DNA from: Sphingomonas metalli
Lineage (GTDB): Bacteria; Pseudomonadota; Alphaproteobacteria; Sphingomonadales; Sphingomonadaceae
DNA length: 64,000 bases
Direction of reading: 5' to 3'
Assembly: GCF_014641735.1 (NCBI RefSeq)
Contig: NZ_BMIH01000001.1
Location: 769,001 to 833,000, forward strand
Made by a program: the position numbers and the translations under genes. The first letter of the stretch is position 1, and the number at the start of each line of letters is the position of its first letter. Below are positions 8,238 to 17,647 of this stretch, one piece after another. A model generated the notes under the pieces. The model had not been told where the DNA came from, made no database searches, and was given only the letters and a program-made list of their open reading frames with translations.

Positions 8238-8969
8238 TCAGGCCTGCGCCGTGGGCCTGATCACGATCTCGCCGACGTTCACCCCTGCGGGCTGGCCGAT
8301 GGCGTAGGCGATGGCCTCGGCGATCGTTTCCGCCGGCATGGCGATCGATCCGCTGGCCGCGATCCGCTCGCGCAGGTCTCCGTCGCGGATATGGTCGGCA
8401 AAGCCGGTGGCCGTGAAGCCGGGGGTCAGGGTGGTGACCCGTATGTCTCCGGCAAGCTCCTGGCGCAGGCCGTCGCAGATCGCCACGACGGCCGCCTTGG
8501 TGCCCGCGTAGACCGCCATGTTCGGGACGATCTTGCGCGCGGCCGTCGACGCGACCGCGATGAAATGTCCCGAGCCCTGCTCGCGGAAGATCGGCAGCGC
8601 CGCCGCGATGCTCCAGAGGACGCCCTTCACGTTGACGTCGACCATCGTCTCCCAGTCGTCGAGCGCGAGTGCGTCCACCGGGCCGATCGGCATGGCGCCC
8701 GCATTGGCGACGAACACGTCGAGGCGGCCGAAGGTCGCGACCGCGTGCCGGGCCAGCCTGGCCACGTCCTCGCGCCGTCGGACGTCGACGGGGATCTGGG
8801 TCGCCGTGCCGCCACGCGCGGTGATGTCGTCGACGAGGCGCCGCAGCCGATCCTCGCTCCGTGCGCCCAGCACTACTCTCGCGCCCCGCTCGGCAAGGTA
8901 GCGCGCGGTCGCCTCCCCCATCCCGCCGCTGGCCCCGGTGATCGCCACCACCGCATCGTCGATCTGCAT
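8238..8969 (-). CDS. SDR family NAD(P)-dependent oxidoreductase
   Basis: This 243-aa classical short-chain dehydrogenase has the cofactor motif TGASGGMGEA at the N-terminus, the NAGAMP structural motif, a catalytic serine (AVASTAARK) and the YAGTK active-site pair. It would oxidise or reduce an alcohol or carbonyl group with NAD(P); the substrate is unknown. The ATG at 8969 is preferred over one 24 bp upstream because AAGGAGG lies before it. It is the second gene of a two-gene minus-strand operon with another dehydrogenase, 13 bp apart. Both are divergent from a TetR regulator. Confidence 0.88.
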   Translation of the reverse strand: MQIDDAVVAITGASGGMGEATARYLAERGARVVLGARSEDRLRRLVDDITARGGTATQIPVDVRRREDVARLARHAVATFGRLDVFVANAGAMPIGPVDALALDDWETMVDVNVKGVLWSIAAALPIFREQGSGHFIAVASTAARKIVPNMAVYAGTKAAVVAICDGLRQELAGDIRVTTLTPGFTATGFADHIRDGDLRERIAASGSIAMPAETIAEAIAYAIGQPAGVNVGEIVIRPTAQA

Positions 8970-8982
8970 CCTCGGAGCCTCC

Positions 8983-9918
8983 TTATGCGGCATGCGAACG
9001 CGACATCCCGTCCGGGAAGCACACCCCGGTCAGCGCTTCGGAAACCTGCCAGAGGCGGGCCGCCGCGTCCTCGTCCAGCGCCTGCGGCGGAACCTTGGCA
9101 AGGGTCGGATAGCCGCGCACCTCGGCGATCCCGTCCGGGCCGTAATAGGCGCCTCCGACGGCGTCGGGGGCGGTCGCCGCGTAGAGCGTCGGCAAGGCGC
9201 CGCGATCCGCCGGCTGGAACAGGAACGGCAGCAGCGTCCGCGCAAGGCCGTACGCGCTGCGGCGACCGGGGCCGTTGTGGAGCAGGTCCGTCCGCGCGAC
9301 GCCCGGATGCGAGGCGATGCTGACGACGCCCCAGCCCTGCGCCTCGCTCCGCCGCTGCAGCTCCAGCGCGAACATCAGACAGGCGAGCTTCGACTGGGCA
9401 TAGGCTTTCATCGCCGCATAGGCCTGCGTCGCGTTCAGGTCGGCGAAGTCGATGACGCCCGCCCGTGCCGCGACGCTCGACACCGAGACGACGCGCGCCC
9501 CCTGGCGCAGCAGCGGCAGCAAATGGGCGGTCAGCGCGAAATGGCCGAGATGGTTGGTCCCGAGCTGCAGCTCGAAACCGTCGGCGGTGGACTCGCGACG
9601 CGGCGGCACCATCACGCCGGCATTGTTGATCAGCATGTCGATCGTTCCGTGACGCTCGGCGACCCGGGCGGCGAACGCCGCGACCGAGGCGAGGCTGGCG
9701 AGGTCGAGATCCTCGAAGCGGATGTCGGCCGAAGGGACGGCAGTTCGGATCCGCGCCACGGCGCCGGCGCCCTTGGCCGGGTTCCGGCCGGCGAGGACCA
9801 CGGTGGCGCCCGCCCTTGCGAGGGCGAGGGCATCCTCGAAGCCGAGCCCCCCGGTGCCGGTCACGATCGCCGTTCGCCCCTGCTGCGGAGGTATGTCGGC
9901 CTGCGTCCACCTTGCCAT
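8983..9918 (-). CDS. SDR family oxidoreductase (retinol-dehydrogenase-like)
   Basis: This 311-aa protein has [11 protein letters not shown] for cofactor binding, [24 protein letters not shown], a catalytic Ser in SVSSVAAR and the YAQSK Tyr-Lys pair. The longer C-terminal region ([15 protein letters not shown]) is typical of the retinol dehydrogenase / oxidoreductase subgroup that often acts on hydrophobic alcohols. The start at 9918 has GGAAGG upstream. Twin palindromic operators lie between this start and the TetR gene, implying local repression. Confidence 0.87.
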   Translation of the reverse strand: MARWTQADIPPQQGRTAIVTGTGGLGFEDALALARAGATVVLAGRNPAKGAGAVARIRTAVPSADIRFEDLDLASLASVAAFAARVAERHGTIDMLINNAGVMVPPRRESTADGFELQLGTNHLGHFALTAHLLPLLRQGARVVSVSSVAARAGVIDFADLNATQAYAAMKAYAQSKLACLMFALELQRRSEAQGWGVVSIASHPGVARTDLLHNGPGRRSAYGLARTLLPFLFQPADRGALPTLYAATAPDAVGGAYYGPDGIAEVRGYPTLAKVPPQALDEDAAARLWQVSEALTGVCFPDGMSRSHAA

Positions 9919-9939
9919 GCTCGTGCCTTCCCGATAATG

Positions 9940-9977
9940 TTGCACCGGGTGTAATGTATATTTTGCACTGAGTGCAA
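9940..9977. promoter_or_regulatory. Twin palindromic operators of the divergent TetR regulator
   Basis: Two related 15-bp dyads lie in the intergenic region: TTGCACCGGGTGTAA (9940-9954) and TTGCACTGAGTGCAA (9963-9977). Their consensus is TTGCAC-N3-GTGYAA and their centres are 23 bp apart. Spaced dyads between a TetR gene and a divergent operon are the usual arrangement for autoregulation. Confidence 0.75.
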
Positions 9978-10016
9978 CTATTTTCTCGAGGCAGGCGCGT
10001 GGTTTATTCGGCCGGG

Positions 10017-10610
10017 ATGCTTCCGTCGTCCGGCGTCCGGGAGCGTAAGCGGCGCGAGACGCTATGGCGGATCACCGATGCCGGCGTGCGCCTGTTCATC
10101 GCACAAGGGTTCGACGGCACGACGGTGGACGAGATTGCGGCTGCGGCCGGCATCTCGCGCCGGACCTTCTTCCACTATTTCGACTCCAAGGACGACATCC
10201 TGCTGTCGTTGCAGAGCGATGTCGGCGACCTGTACGCCGCCGAGGTCCGCCGGGCGCCGGGAAGCCAGTCCCCGTTCGCGCTCGTCCGCGATGCGGCGTT
10301 GCGGGTCTGCGCCGCCTTCCCGCACGACGATATGCTGGCGCTCGACCGGCTGATGCGGGGCAGTGCCTCGGTCCAGGCCCGCAAGCAGGCGAGCTATCGC
10401 CAGCAGGAGGACGCACTTCTCGCGGCGCTGCGCGAGCGCTGGCCCGACCCCGAGCGGGAGACGCGGCTGCGGGTGCTCGCAATGGTCGCCGTCGGCGCCA
10501 CCCGCCTCGCATCCGAGACCTTCAACCGCGAGGGGGGTGCCCGGCCGTTCGACGCGGTTCTCCGCGCCGCCTTCGACGCCGTCACCGCCGAGTTCGGGGC
10601 GGGATCGTGA
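10017..10610 (+). CDS. TetR/AcrR family transcriptional repressor
   Basis: This protein of about 197 aa carries the N-terminal helix-turn-helix [21 protein letters not shown], which defines the TetR family. The rest is the variable ligand-binding domain. It is divergent from two short-chain dehydrogenases and probably represses them until an inducer binds. The ATG at 10017 is chosen because the longer frame from GTG 9972 would begin inside the palindromic operator. The ribosome site is weak (GGCCGGG). Confidence 0.88.
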   Translation: MLPSSGVRERKRRETLWRITDAGVRLFIAQGFDGTTVDEIAAAAGISRRTFFHYFDSKDDILLSLQSDVGDLYAAEVRRAPGSQSPFALVRDAALRVCAAFPHDDMLALDRLMRGSASVQARKQASYRQQEDALLAALRERWPDPERETRLRVLAMVAVGATRLASETFNREGGARPFDAVLRAAFDAVTAEFGAGS

Positions 10611-10951
10611 ACGAGATGCGGCGGCCGCCTGATTGCGACGGCAGGATCCGGTGGAACATCCGCGCCTGGCCATAGCGACCCAGACTGGCGTATTACCGGC
10701 GGCAATACGGGCTTTCGGCCGCGGCGATCCTTTCACCACCTCCCTTGCGGCGAGATCGTCTTCGGCAGACAAATACTATCTTCTGCCTTGATCAAGCCCG
10801 GCAAAGTCGGGGTAGCCCCGATCTCACAACTCCTTTCCTGCAACTGGGTCGAAGGCGATCGCCGCCGCTCGCTTATCGGCAGTACGGGAAGCCGAAAGAG
10901 CGCGACCAACGTCGCCCGCCCGTCAGTCCCGGGTCGCTCGCAGATCATGGA
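10611..10951. other. Intergenic stretch between tetR and the second TonB receptor
   Basis: No gene is supported. A modest hairpin (GGCAGA at 10764-10769 with TCTGCC at 10782-10787) is the only structure noticed and may help end one of the two convergent transcripts. Confidence 0.35.
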
Positions 10952-13366
10952 TCACAATCTGGTACGCAGCGTCACGCCATAGGTGCGGGGGTCGCCGAGC
11001 GTTCCGGTGATCGCGCCGGTATTGGCCGCTCCGCGGGACAGGAAATAGCGCGTGTCGCCGATATTGCGGCCCCAGAGCTGGATGTCGAATAGCCCGTCCA
11101 GCGTCCGGAAACCCAAGCGGATATTTACCAGATCGTACGCCGGGATGGTCGAATAGCGGCTGAGGCTGGCACTGGTATTGGTCTCCGACCGATAGCTATA
11201 GTCCGACCCCAGATAGAATTCCGTGTCGCGTCCCTGCGTCTGGCCCAGCGGCGTTCGTATCTCGCCGCCGGCGGACGCCGACCATTTCGAGACGCCGGGC
11301 AGTCGACGCCCGCTCAGATCGCAGATCGCCTGGCCGGTGATCTCGATCGGGCACGGCGCGTTGGCGTAGGAGATGTAGCGCGCATCGTCGTAGGTGCCCG
11401 AGCCATAGAGTGTCAGCCATCGTGTCGGCGCGGTGCGCATATCGGCCTCGAAGCCGCGCGTGCGCACTTTGGCGGCGTTGGTGAAGAAGCTGACGCCGTT
11501 GCGGTCGATATCGACGATCGTCGTCTGGTAGTCGCGCACGTTCGTCCAGAATGCGGCGACATTGGCGATGAGGCGGCCGCCGGCCCAACTGGTCTTCGCC
11601 CCCGCCTCGTAGCTGTCGATCGTCTCTGGCTTGATCACCGGATTGGCTGCGAACTGGCCGGTCGTCGTGATGTTGGCGAGGTTCAATCCGCCGAACTTGT
11701 TGCCGCGTGCATAGGTGACGTAGGTCAGCAACGGCGCCGCGACCTTCCAGGACAAGGTCGCTTGTCCGGACAGACGGCCAGCCTTGGTGTCCGCCGTGTA
11801 GAAATTCGCCAGGCCGTATCGGCTGCGGATCGTCTGCGCCGCGGCCTGTTGCGCCGTGGACAGCCCGGCCAGCGATGCTCCGGTCGCGATCTGGTCGAAA
11901 TAGCCGGACTTGGTCTCGTAGGTATAGCGCAGGCCGGTGGTGAGATCGAGCGCCCGCGTAACGTGCCACACCGTCTGTGCGAAGGCGGCATAGCTGTCGG
12001 TGACGGGGCGCGAGTGGCTGACCACGTCATAGCCGTTGAGCGCGGCGGCGCCGACGGCGGCGTTGGTGGCGGGCGCCAGGAACCAGTCCGCGGCACGGCT
12101 GCCGTAGAGATTCACCGCCTCCGCGTCGATCGATTGGTAGAGATAGTAGAGGCCGGCGACATAATCGACGCGGCGGTCGCCGTTGGACGCGACCCGTAGT
12201 TCCTGGCTGACCTGCTTCTGCCTGTTACTCTGGTGGAAATCGGTGCCGGCGTCCAGGCTCGTGCTGTCGCCGTCATTGTGCGGGTACCAGTTCCAGGCGC
12301 GAAAGGCGGTCACCGAGGTCAGAGTCGCCTGCCCGAGGTCGAGGTCCGTCGTCACGTTGATGCCGTACTGGTTCATCCGGTAGCGCGGATTGGCGTCTAC
12401 ATCGGTCGTGCGCAGGTCGGGATCGGCCGGGACTGCCGAATAGCCAAGCCGCGCGGCGCGATCGTAGAAGTTGTTCGCGAAGGTCACGCCATTGTCGTAG
12501 CTGCGGATCGCACCGAGCAGGATGGTGCCAGCGGTGAACGATCGCTGCCGTCCCCAGTCACCGATCACCCGCAGCGTCAGCCGGTCGGTCGGCTTGTAGA
12601 GCAGCTGGCCGCGCAGATTCAGATCGTGAAAGTCCTGGCCGTACCGCCCGTCGAACCGGTTGCGCGTGAATCCGTCGCGATCCGTCTTCGACACGAACAG
12701 GCGCGCTGCGAGCGTGTCGGTCAGCGGCCCGGACACATAGGCATGGAGCTGCCGGAAGTCGAAATTGCCGAGGCTGGCGTCGCCGCCCGCCTCGAAGTCG
12801 AAGGTCGGCTGCTTCGTCGTGACGACCACCGCCCCCGCGGAGGTGTTCTTGCCGAACAGCGTGCCCTGCGGCCCGCGCAGCACCTCGATTCTCTCGAGGT
12901 CGGCCAGGTCGAACACGGTCTGCCCGGGCCGGGCGAGATAGACACCGTCGAGGTACACCCCGACGGCCGGCTCCAGCCCGTCATTATAGACGGCGACGTT
13001 GTTGCCAAGGCCGCGGATGTTGATGCTGGTATTGCGCGGATTGGTATTGGTCACGACCAGGCTCGGGGTGAGCTGCTGCAGGTCCCGCAGATTATAGGTC
13101 CGGGTGGACTCGATCTGCGCCGAGCCGAACGCGTTGATGGCGATCGGCACGTCCTGACTTTTCTCCGTGCGGCGACGCGCGGTCACCAGGATGTCCTGCC
13201 CGGCCTGGTCATCGTCCGCGCCGGTCACGTCCGGTTCGCTGGCGGCGGCCCCGCCAATATCGCTACCGGTGACGATCGTCGGTCCTTGTGCCCATAGCGG
13301 CTGTGCGATCAGGGCCGCGCCGGCGAGAAGAAGGGTATGACCGGCGGAAGCGAGGCGTTTTGGCAT
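10952..13366 (-). CDS. TonB-dependent outer-membrane receptor
   Basis: This 804-aa receptor has a signal peptide (residues 1-26, ending PLWAQ), a TonB-box-like segment DILVTARRR at about 58, and a plug with INIRGLGNN, VGVYLDGVYLARPG and ERIEVLRGPQGTLFGKNTSAG. The beta-barrel ends in GVTLRTRL. The plug signature is that of the large sphingomonad receptor family used for varied organic ligands. It is divergent from a sulfatase gene, 181 bp away. Receptors beside sulfatases often import sulfate esters or sulfated glycans, as SftP does in Pseudomonas putida; that role is inferred here. Confidence 0.9.
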   Translation of the reverse strand: MPKRLASAGHTLLLAGAALIAQPLWAQGPTIVTGSDIGGAAASEPDVTGADDDQAGQDILVTARRRTEKSQDVPIAINAFGSAQIESTRTYNLRDLQQLTPSLVVTNTNPRNTSINIRGLGNNVAVYNDGLEPAVGVYLDGVYLARPGQTVFDLADLERIEVLRGPQGTLFGKNTSAGAVVVTTKQPTFDFEAGGDASLGNFDFRQLHAYVSGPLTDTLAARLFVSKTDRDGFTRNRFDGRYGQDFHDLNLRGQLLYKPTDRLTLRVIGDWGRQRSFTAGTILLGAIRSYDNGVTFANNFYDRAARLGYSAVPADPDLRTTDVDANPRYRMNQYGINVTTDLDLGQATLTSVTAFRAWNWYPHNDGDSTSLDAGTDFHQSNRQKQVSQELRVASNGDRRVDYVAGLYYLYQSIDAEAVNLYGSRAADWFLAPATNAAVGAAALNGYDVVSHSRPVTDSYAAFAQTVWHVTRALDLTTGLRYTYETKSGYFDQIATGASLAGLSTAQQAAAQTIRSRYGLANFYTADTKAGRLSGQATLSWKVAAPLLTYVTYARGNKFGGLNLANITTTGQFAANPVIKPETIDSYEAGAKTSWAGGRLIANVAAFWTNVRDYQTTIVDIDRNGVSFFTNAAKVRTRGFEADMRTAPTRWLTLYGSGTYDDARYISYANAPCPIEITGQAICDLSGRRLPGVSKWSASAGGEIRTPLGQTQGRDTEFYLGSDYSYRSETNTSASLSRYSTIPAYDLVNIRLGFRTLDGLFDIQLWGRNIGDTRYFLSRGAANTGAITGTLGDPRTYGVTLRTRL

Positions 13367-13454
13367 GAACGGTCTTTCGATCAGGAACTCGGATGCGGCG
13401 CCGCCGCCTCCGCATGGCTAGGTCGCTGCACCTGCGAAACGAAAGAAGTAATTC

Positions 13455-13469
13455 CTACTAAATTGGTAG
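13455..13469. promoter_or_regulatory. Near-palindrome between the receptor and sulfatase genes
   Basis: CTACTAAATTGGTAG is an imperfect dyad (CTAC...GTAG) lying in an A/T-rich part of the divergent promoter region. It may be a regulator site; no matching regulator is encoded nearby. Confidence 0.25.
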
Positions 13470-13547
13470 AGAATGTTCATTGTCGCTGCGCCGTCGCCCG
13501 CTATGCCGGCTGTGACCCGCGACCGGGCCTCATCGATGGGAGCCGAT

Positions 13548-15350
13548 ATGAACCGCCGAAACCTTCACGCAGCGATCACCGTCTCGGCGCTGATGATGGC
13601 GGCCCCCGCCGTCAGCTTCGCGCAGACCCGAGCCGTGCCCCCATCCCAGGCGGCCGTCCCGGCGCGAGATGCTCCCAACTTCCTGGTCATCGTCGCCGAC
13701 GATCTCGGCTGGTCGGATCTGGGTGCCTTCGGCGGAGAGATCGCGACTCCCAATCTCGACGCGCTGGCCCTGTCGGGAGTGCGCTTCACGGGCTTCCACA
13801 CCGCACCGACCTGCTCGCCGACCCGATCGATGCTGATGAGCGGCGTCGACAACCACGAAGCGGGCCTCGGCACGATGGCCGAGCTTCTGGGCGACGCGAC
13901 CCGCGGGCGGCCGGGCTATGAGGGATACCTCAACGACCGTGTCGCCTCGATCGCCGAATTGCTGCGCGCAGGCGGCTACGCAACGTTCATGGCCGGCAAA
14001 TGGCATCTGGGCCTGACCCCCGAGCGCGAGCCGGCTGCGCGCGGTTTCGAGCATAGCTTCGCGCTTCTCGAGGGGCTGTCGAACCATTTCGGCGAGGACC
14101 AGAATGCCGCATGGGCCAACGCCGGCTTCGCACCAAGCTATCGTGACGACGGCAAGCCGGCCTCGCTTCCCAAGGGTCGCTATTCGGCAGACTATTTTGC
14201 CGATCGACTGATCGGCTATCTCGACGGCGCGGCGAAGGCTGGCGATCGGCGCCCCTTTTTCGCCTATCTGCCCTTTACAACGCCGCACTGGCCGCTTCAG
14301 GCGCCGGCGGAGACGATCGCCAAGTACAAGGGCCGCTACGACGCCGGGTACGAAGCCCTGCGCACCGCACGGCTGGACCGCCAGAAGGCACTGGGGCTGG
14401 TTCCCGCCGATGTGGTGGCGCACACGGTCGAACTGGCCCGTCCCTGGGCGTCGCTCAGCGTCGAGGAGCGGGCGATCGAGGCGCGGAAGATGGAGGTCTA
14501 CGCCGCCATGGTCGACCGGATGGACCAGAATGTCGGGCGCGTGATCGCCACGCTGAAGGCGCAGGGCCGCTACGAGAACACGGTGATCCTGTTCTTCGCC
14601 GACAACGGGCCGGAAGGCAACGTGATCGAGGCGCCGACCGGCCGTTTCAAGGCGGCCAAGCCGGGCGCGGCACCGACCACCGGAAACCCGGACGCGCCGG
14701 CCGCCCCCGACCCCTCGCTGCGAATCGACAACAGCCTCGCCAATATCGGCACGGGAACGAGCTATGTCGGCTATGGCCCCGGCTGGGCACAGGCGAACTC
14801 CGTCCCCTCCTGGCTGGTCAAAGGCTATACGACGGAGGGCGGCATCCGCGTCACCGCCTTTGCAACCGGCAAGGGCGTGGCAGGCGGCGGACGCATCGCG
14901 AACGCCAATCTCGACGTCCGCGACGTTGCGCCGACGTTGCTCGACCTCGCGGGGCTGAAGCAGCCCGCCCAGTTTGCAGGACATCCGATCCTGCCGCACG
15001 AGGGCCGCAGCCTGCGACCTATCCTGGCGGACCGGGCGAGTGCGATCCGCGGCGCCGAAGACACGCTGGGCTACGAACTCTTCTTCCGCCGCGCATTGCG
15101 CAAGGGAGACTGGAAGGTGGTATTCCTTCCTGCGGGGACCAATCGCTACACGCGAACGGGCGTCAGCACCGGGCGTTGGCAGCTGTTCAACGTCGCCGCC
15201 GATCCTGGCGAAACCAAGGATCTGGCGCAGGCCGAGCCTGCGCGGCTGACCGAACTGGTCGCCGCTTATGAAGGCTATGCGAAGGCCAGGGGCGTGGTGC
15301 CGCTGCCGGCCGACGCGTCGCCGGCGCCGGCAGCGACGGCCAAGCCCTGA
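13548..15350 (+). CDS. Formylglycine-dependent sulfatase (arylsulfatase family), exported
   Basis: This is a 600-aa type I sulfatase that hydrolyses sulfate esters. A signal peptide covers residues 1-26 (ending AVSFAQ). The metal-binding ADDLGWSD begins near residue 50. The modification site is CSPTR, with Cys89 the residue converted to formylglycine. GKWHLG and HWPLQAP carry further active-site residues. The ATG at 13548 has GGGAG upstream. Its stop overlaps the start of an exported formylglycine-generating enzyme (TGATG), so the two are translationally coupled. The C-terminal SPAPAATAKP tail is low complexity. With GH43 and GH130 downstream, a sulfated polysaccharide is a plausible substrate. 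Confidence 0.92.
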   Translation: MNRRNLHAAITVSALMMAAPAVSFAQTRAVPPSQAAVPARDAPNFLVIVADDLGWSDLGAFGGEIATPNLDALALSGVRFTGFHTAPTCSPTRSMLMSGVDNHEAGLGTMAELLGDATRGRPGYEGYLNDRVASIAELLRAGGYATFMAGKWHLGLTPEREPAARGFEHSFALLEGLSNHFGEDQNAAWANAGFAPSYRDDGKPASLPKGRYSADYFADRLIGYLDGAAKAGDRRPFFAYLPFTTPHWPLQAPAETIAKYKGRYDAGYEALRTARLDRQKALGLVPADVVAHTVELARPWASLSVEERAIEARKMEVYAAMVDRMDQNVGRVIATLKAQGRYENTVILFFADNGPEGNVIEAPTGRFKAAKPGAAPTTGNPDAPAAPDPSLRIDNSLANIGTGTSYVGYGPGWAQANSVPSWLVKGYTTEGGIRVTAFATGKGVAGGGRIANANLDVRDVAPTLLDLAGLKQPAQFAGHPILPHEGRSLRPILADRASAIRGAEDTLGYELFFRRALRKGDWKVVFLPAGTNRYTRTGVSTGRWQLFNVAADPGETKDLAQAEPARLTELVAAYEGYAKARGVVPLPADASPAPAATAKP

Positions 15351-16276
15351 TGCGGGTCGCGGCGCTGCTGCTGGCGTTCCTCGGCGCCAGTTCGATCGGA
15401 GCGCAAACGCCGCCGGCGCCGCGCTGTCTGGTGGGGGATGCGACGGTAACCGTCCCGGCCGGGACGGTGTTGCTCGGCGAGGACGGATCCGACAGGCCGG
15501 GCCGCCCCATCCGGGTCGCCGCGTTTCGCATCGACGCGCATGAGGTGACCAATCGCCAGTTCGCGGCCTTCGTCGCGGCGACCGGCTACCGGACCCGCGC
15601 CGAGCGCGAGGGCGCTTCGGCGATGTTCGTAGCACCGACCGAACCCGTGGCGCTGGACGACGCCTCGCAATGGTGGCGTTTCGTCAAAGGTGCCGACTGG
15701 CGGCATCCGCGCGGGCCCGCCAGCGATCTTGCCGCGCGTTGGGACGAGCCGGTCGTCCATGTCGATCGCGCCGATGCCGCTGCCTATGCCCGCTGGGCGG
15801 GCGGATCTCTGCCGACGCTGGAGCAATGGGAACATGCCGCGCGCGGCCGGCAGCGGGAGATGCGCGAGCCAAGCCACTGGGCGTTCGACGACGTGGGCAA
15901 GCCGCGCGCCAACGTGTGGGAGGGCGTCTTCCCGATCAAGGACACTGCCGAGGATGGCTATCCCGGCCTCGCGCCGGTGGGCTGCTTCGCCCCGAACGAA
16001 TGGGGCATCTTCGACATGGTCGGCAACGTCTGGGAATGGGTGGCGGGCGACGAGGCGGTCGGGCTGGTGAAGGGCGGCAGCTATCTGTGCGCGACGAACT
16101 ATTGCGCCAACTTCCGTCCCGCCGCCTTTCAGGCGCAGGAGCAGGACCTGCCGACGTCGCACATCGGCTTTCGCGTGGCGTATGCGGTCACGTCGCCGCC
16201 CGAGGGGTCACCCCGAGAGGCTTCGCCGATAGAGCATCGCAGGAGTGGAAGCCGCGCATCCACTCCTGTGGGATGA
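15350..16276 (+). CDS. Formylglycine-generating enzyme (SUMF1/FGE family), with signal peptide
   Basis: This 308-aa FGE-sulfatase domain protein converts the sulfatase active-site cysteine to formylglycine. It has an N-terminal signal peptide (residues 1-19), EVTNRQFAAFVAATGY, PVVHVDRADAAAYARWAGG, LPTLEQWEHAARG and NVWEW. The copper-binding cysteine pair is present as C247-x4-C252 in GGSYLCATNYCANFR, matching C336/C341 of human FGE, so it is likely catalytic rather than a non-enzymatic FGE-fold protein. It overlaps the sulfatase stop. Its last codons contain a strong hairpin at 16240-16268. Confidence 0.9.
   Translation: MRVAALLLAFLGASSIGAQTPPAPRCLVGDATVTVPAGTVLLGEDGSDRPGRPIRVAAFRIDAHEVTNRQFAAFVAATGYRTRAEREGASAMFVAPTEPVALDDASQWWRFVKGADWRHPRGPASDLAARWDEPVVHVDRADAAAYARWAGGSLPTLEQWEHAARGRQREMREPSHWAFDDVGKPRANVWEGVFPIKDTAEDGYPGLAPVGCFAPNEWGIFDMVGNVWEWVAGDEAVGLVKGGSYLCATNYCANFRPAAFQAQEQDLPTSHIGFRVAYAVTSPPEGSPREASPIEHRRSGSRASTPVG
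16240..16268 (+). terminator. Strong hairpin at the 3' end of the FGE gene
   Basis: CAGGAGTGGA (16240-16249) and TCCACTCCTG (16259-16268) form a perfect 10-bp stem with a 9-base loop. The stem lies inside the last codons of the formylglycine-generating enzyme frame. No long T run follows, so it may be an RNA-stability hairpin or a Rho-assisted terminator rather than a classical one. Confidence 0.45.
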
Positions 16277-16440
16277 AGCGTTGACAACCAGAGCCTGCGC
16301 CAGCCCTGCGGACATCCCTCGCCTGCCTGTGCAATGCGGCCACGGGGCGGGAGACGTTCATGCCGGACGGCGCACGGCGCCGGACCACGCCTGAGCCATA
16401 GAGCGTCACATTTCCGGCTCGAATCCGTGGCTTATCGATC

Positions 16441-16459
16441 AGCATCCTCTAAGGATGCT
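16441..16459. repeat. Perfect inverted repeat before the GH43 gene
   Basis: AGCATCCT and AGGATGCT flank the 3-base loop CTA, 40 bp before the GH43 start. It could be an operator or a leader hairpin. The remaining intergenic sequence (16277-16440) shows nothing else. Confidence 0.5.
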
Positions 16460-16499
16460 CGCCCAGGGCAGCACGGACGGGCAGGCGGACACGAGCATC

Positions 16500-17546
16500 A
16501 TGCATTCCTGGTACAAGGTTGCGCCTCTCGTTGCGGGGTTCTCGAGCGCGCTGGCCGCCTGTGCGGCCGCGGATCGCCCCGCCATGCGTTCCCAGACAGA
16601 GGGCGCGACCTTCATCAATCCCATCCTGTCGTCCGGGCCCGATCCCTGGGTCACGCAGGTCGGTGGCGTCTATTACTACACCCATACGCTGGGCGACAGG
16701 ATCGGGCTGTGGCGGACGCGTGACGTGACCGATCTCGGACACGCGGAGTATCGAACCATCTGGACGCCTCCGGCCCAGGGCCCGAACGCGCATGCGATCT
16801 GGGCGCCCGAGCTCCACCGGCTCAACGGCAAATGGTACCTCTACTATTCGGCCACGGCGTCCGGCTTCGACGATGACGCGCATCGCGGCGTCTTCGTGCT
16901 CGAGAACGAGTCGACCGATCCGCTCCAGGGAGAATGGATCGACCGCGGTCGCGTGAACACCGCGCGCGCCGGCATCGACGGCACGGTGTTCGAACATCTG
17001 GGAACGCTCTACTTCGCCTATTCACCCTATCTCGGCGCCGTTAGCGGCATCGCCCTCGCCCGGCTGTCCGATCCCTGGACGATCGCGGGCGAGGAGGTCG
17101 TGATCGGCAGGGCCGATCGGCCCTTCGAGAACCAGGGCGGACGGCAGATCATGGAAGGCCCGGAGTTCCTGGCGGGGCCCCGCGGGCAGGTGTTTCTCAC
17201 CTATTCGGCAGGCGCATGCTGGTCCGACAACTATGCGCTCGGGCTCCTTCGCGCGGAAGGATCGAACCTGTTGTCGCCGACAGCCTGGACCAAATCGCCG
17301 GCACCCGTGCTGTCGAGCGCGAACGGCGTCTTCGCCACCGGCCATAACGGCTTCTTCCGGTCCCCGGACGGACGGGAACAGTGGATCGTGTTCCACGGCA
17401 ATCCCGCGGCGAATATGGGCTGCACGGCGCGGCGGGCGCCCTATCTGAGCCGGGTGCGATGGACCGCGTCCGGCGAACCCCGGATCGATCGCCCGAGCGC
17501 GCCCGGTATCCCTGTCCCGAAACCGGGCGGAACGACGCGCCGGTGA
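16500..17546 (+). CDS. GH43 family glycoside hydrolase, predicted lipoprotein
   Basis: This 348-aa five-bladed beta-propeller hydrolase is of the GH43 type, typically an arabinan/arabinoside- or xyloside-cleaving enzyme. The catalytic triad is readable: Asp48 in SGPDPW (general base), Asp160 in AGIDGTVF (pKa modulator) and Glu219 in IMEGPEF (acid). The ATG at 16500 gives a short signal peptide ending in the lipobox LAAC, so the enzyme is probably anchored on a membrane facing the periplasm or surface. It lies between the sulfatase/FGE pair and GH130, suggesting joint degradation of a branched glycan. Confidence 0.87.
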   Translation: MHSWYKVAPLVAGFSSALAACAAADRPAMRSQTEGATFINPILSSGPDPWVTQVGGVYYYTHTLGDRIGLWRTRDVTDLGHAEYRTIWTPPAQGPNAHAIWAPELHRLNGKWYLYYSATASGFDDDAHRGVFVLENESTDPLQGEWIDRGRVNTARAGIDGTVFEHLGTLYFAYSPYLGAVSGIALARLSDPWTIAGEEVVIGRADRPFENQGGRQIMEGPEFLAGPRGQVFLTYSAGACWSDNYALGLLRAEGSNLLSPTAWTKSPAPVLSSANGVFATGHNGFFRSPDGREQWIVFHGNPAANMGCTARRAPYLSRVRWTASGEPRIDRPSAPGIPVPKPGGTTRR

Positions 17547-17647
17547 CCTTCTGGTCCCGGCGGCACAGGATCCGGATTCTCCCCGCAGCATGGAGCAGGC
17601 GAGCGCAGTCCGGCGTTCAGCGCGAGCGACAACAAGGAAGCTAGCGG

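Noticed and set aside
7925..8260. Open frames between the small membrane protein and the first dehydrogenase
   Set aside because: Plus- and minus-strand frames overlap and none has family motifs, a ribosome site or consistent codon bias.
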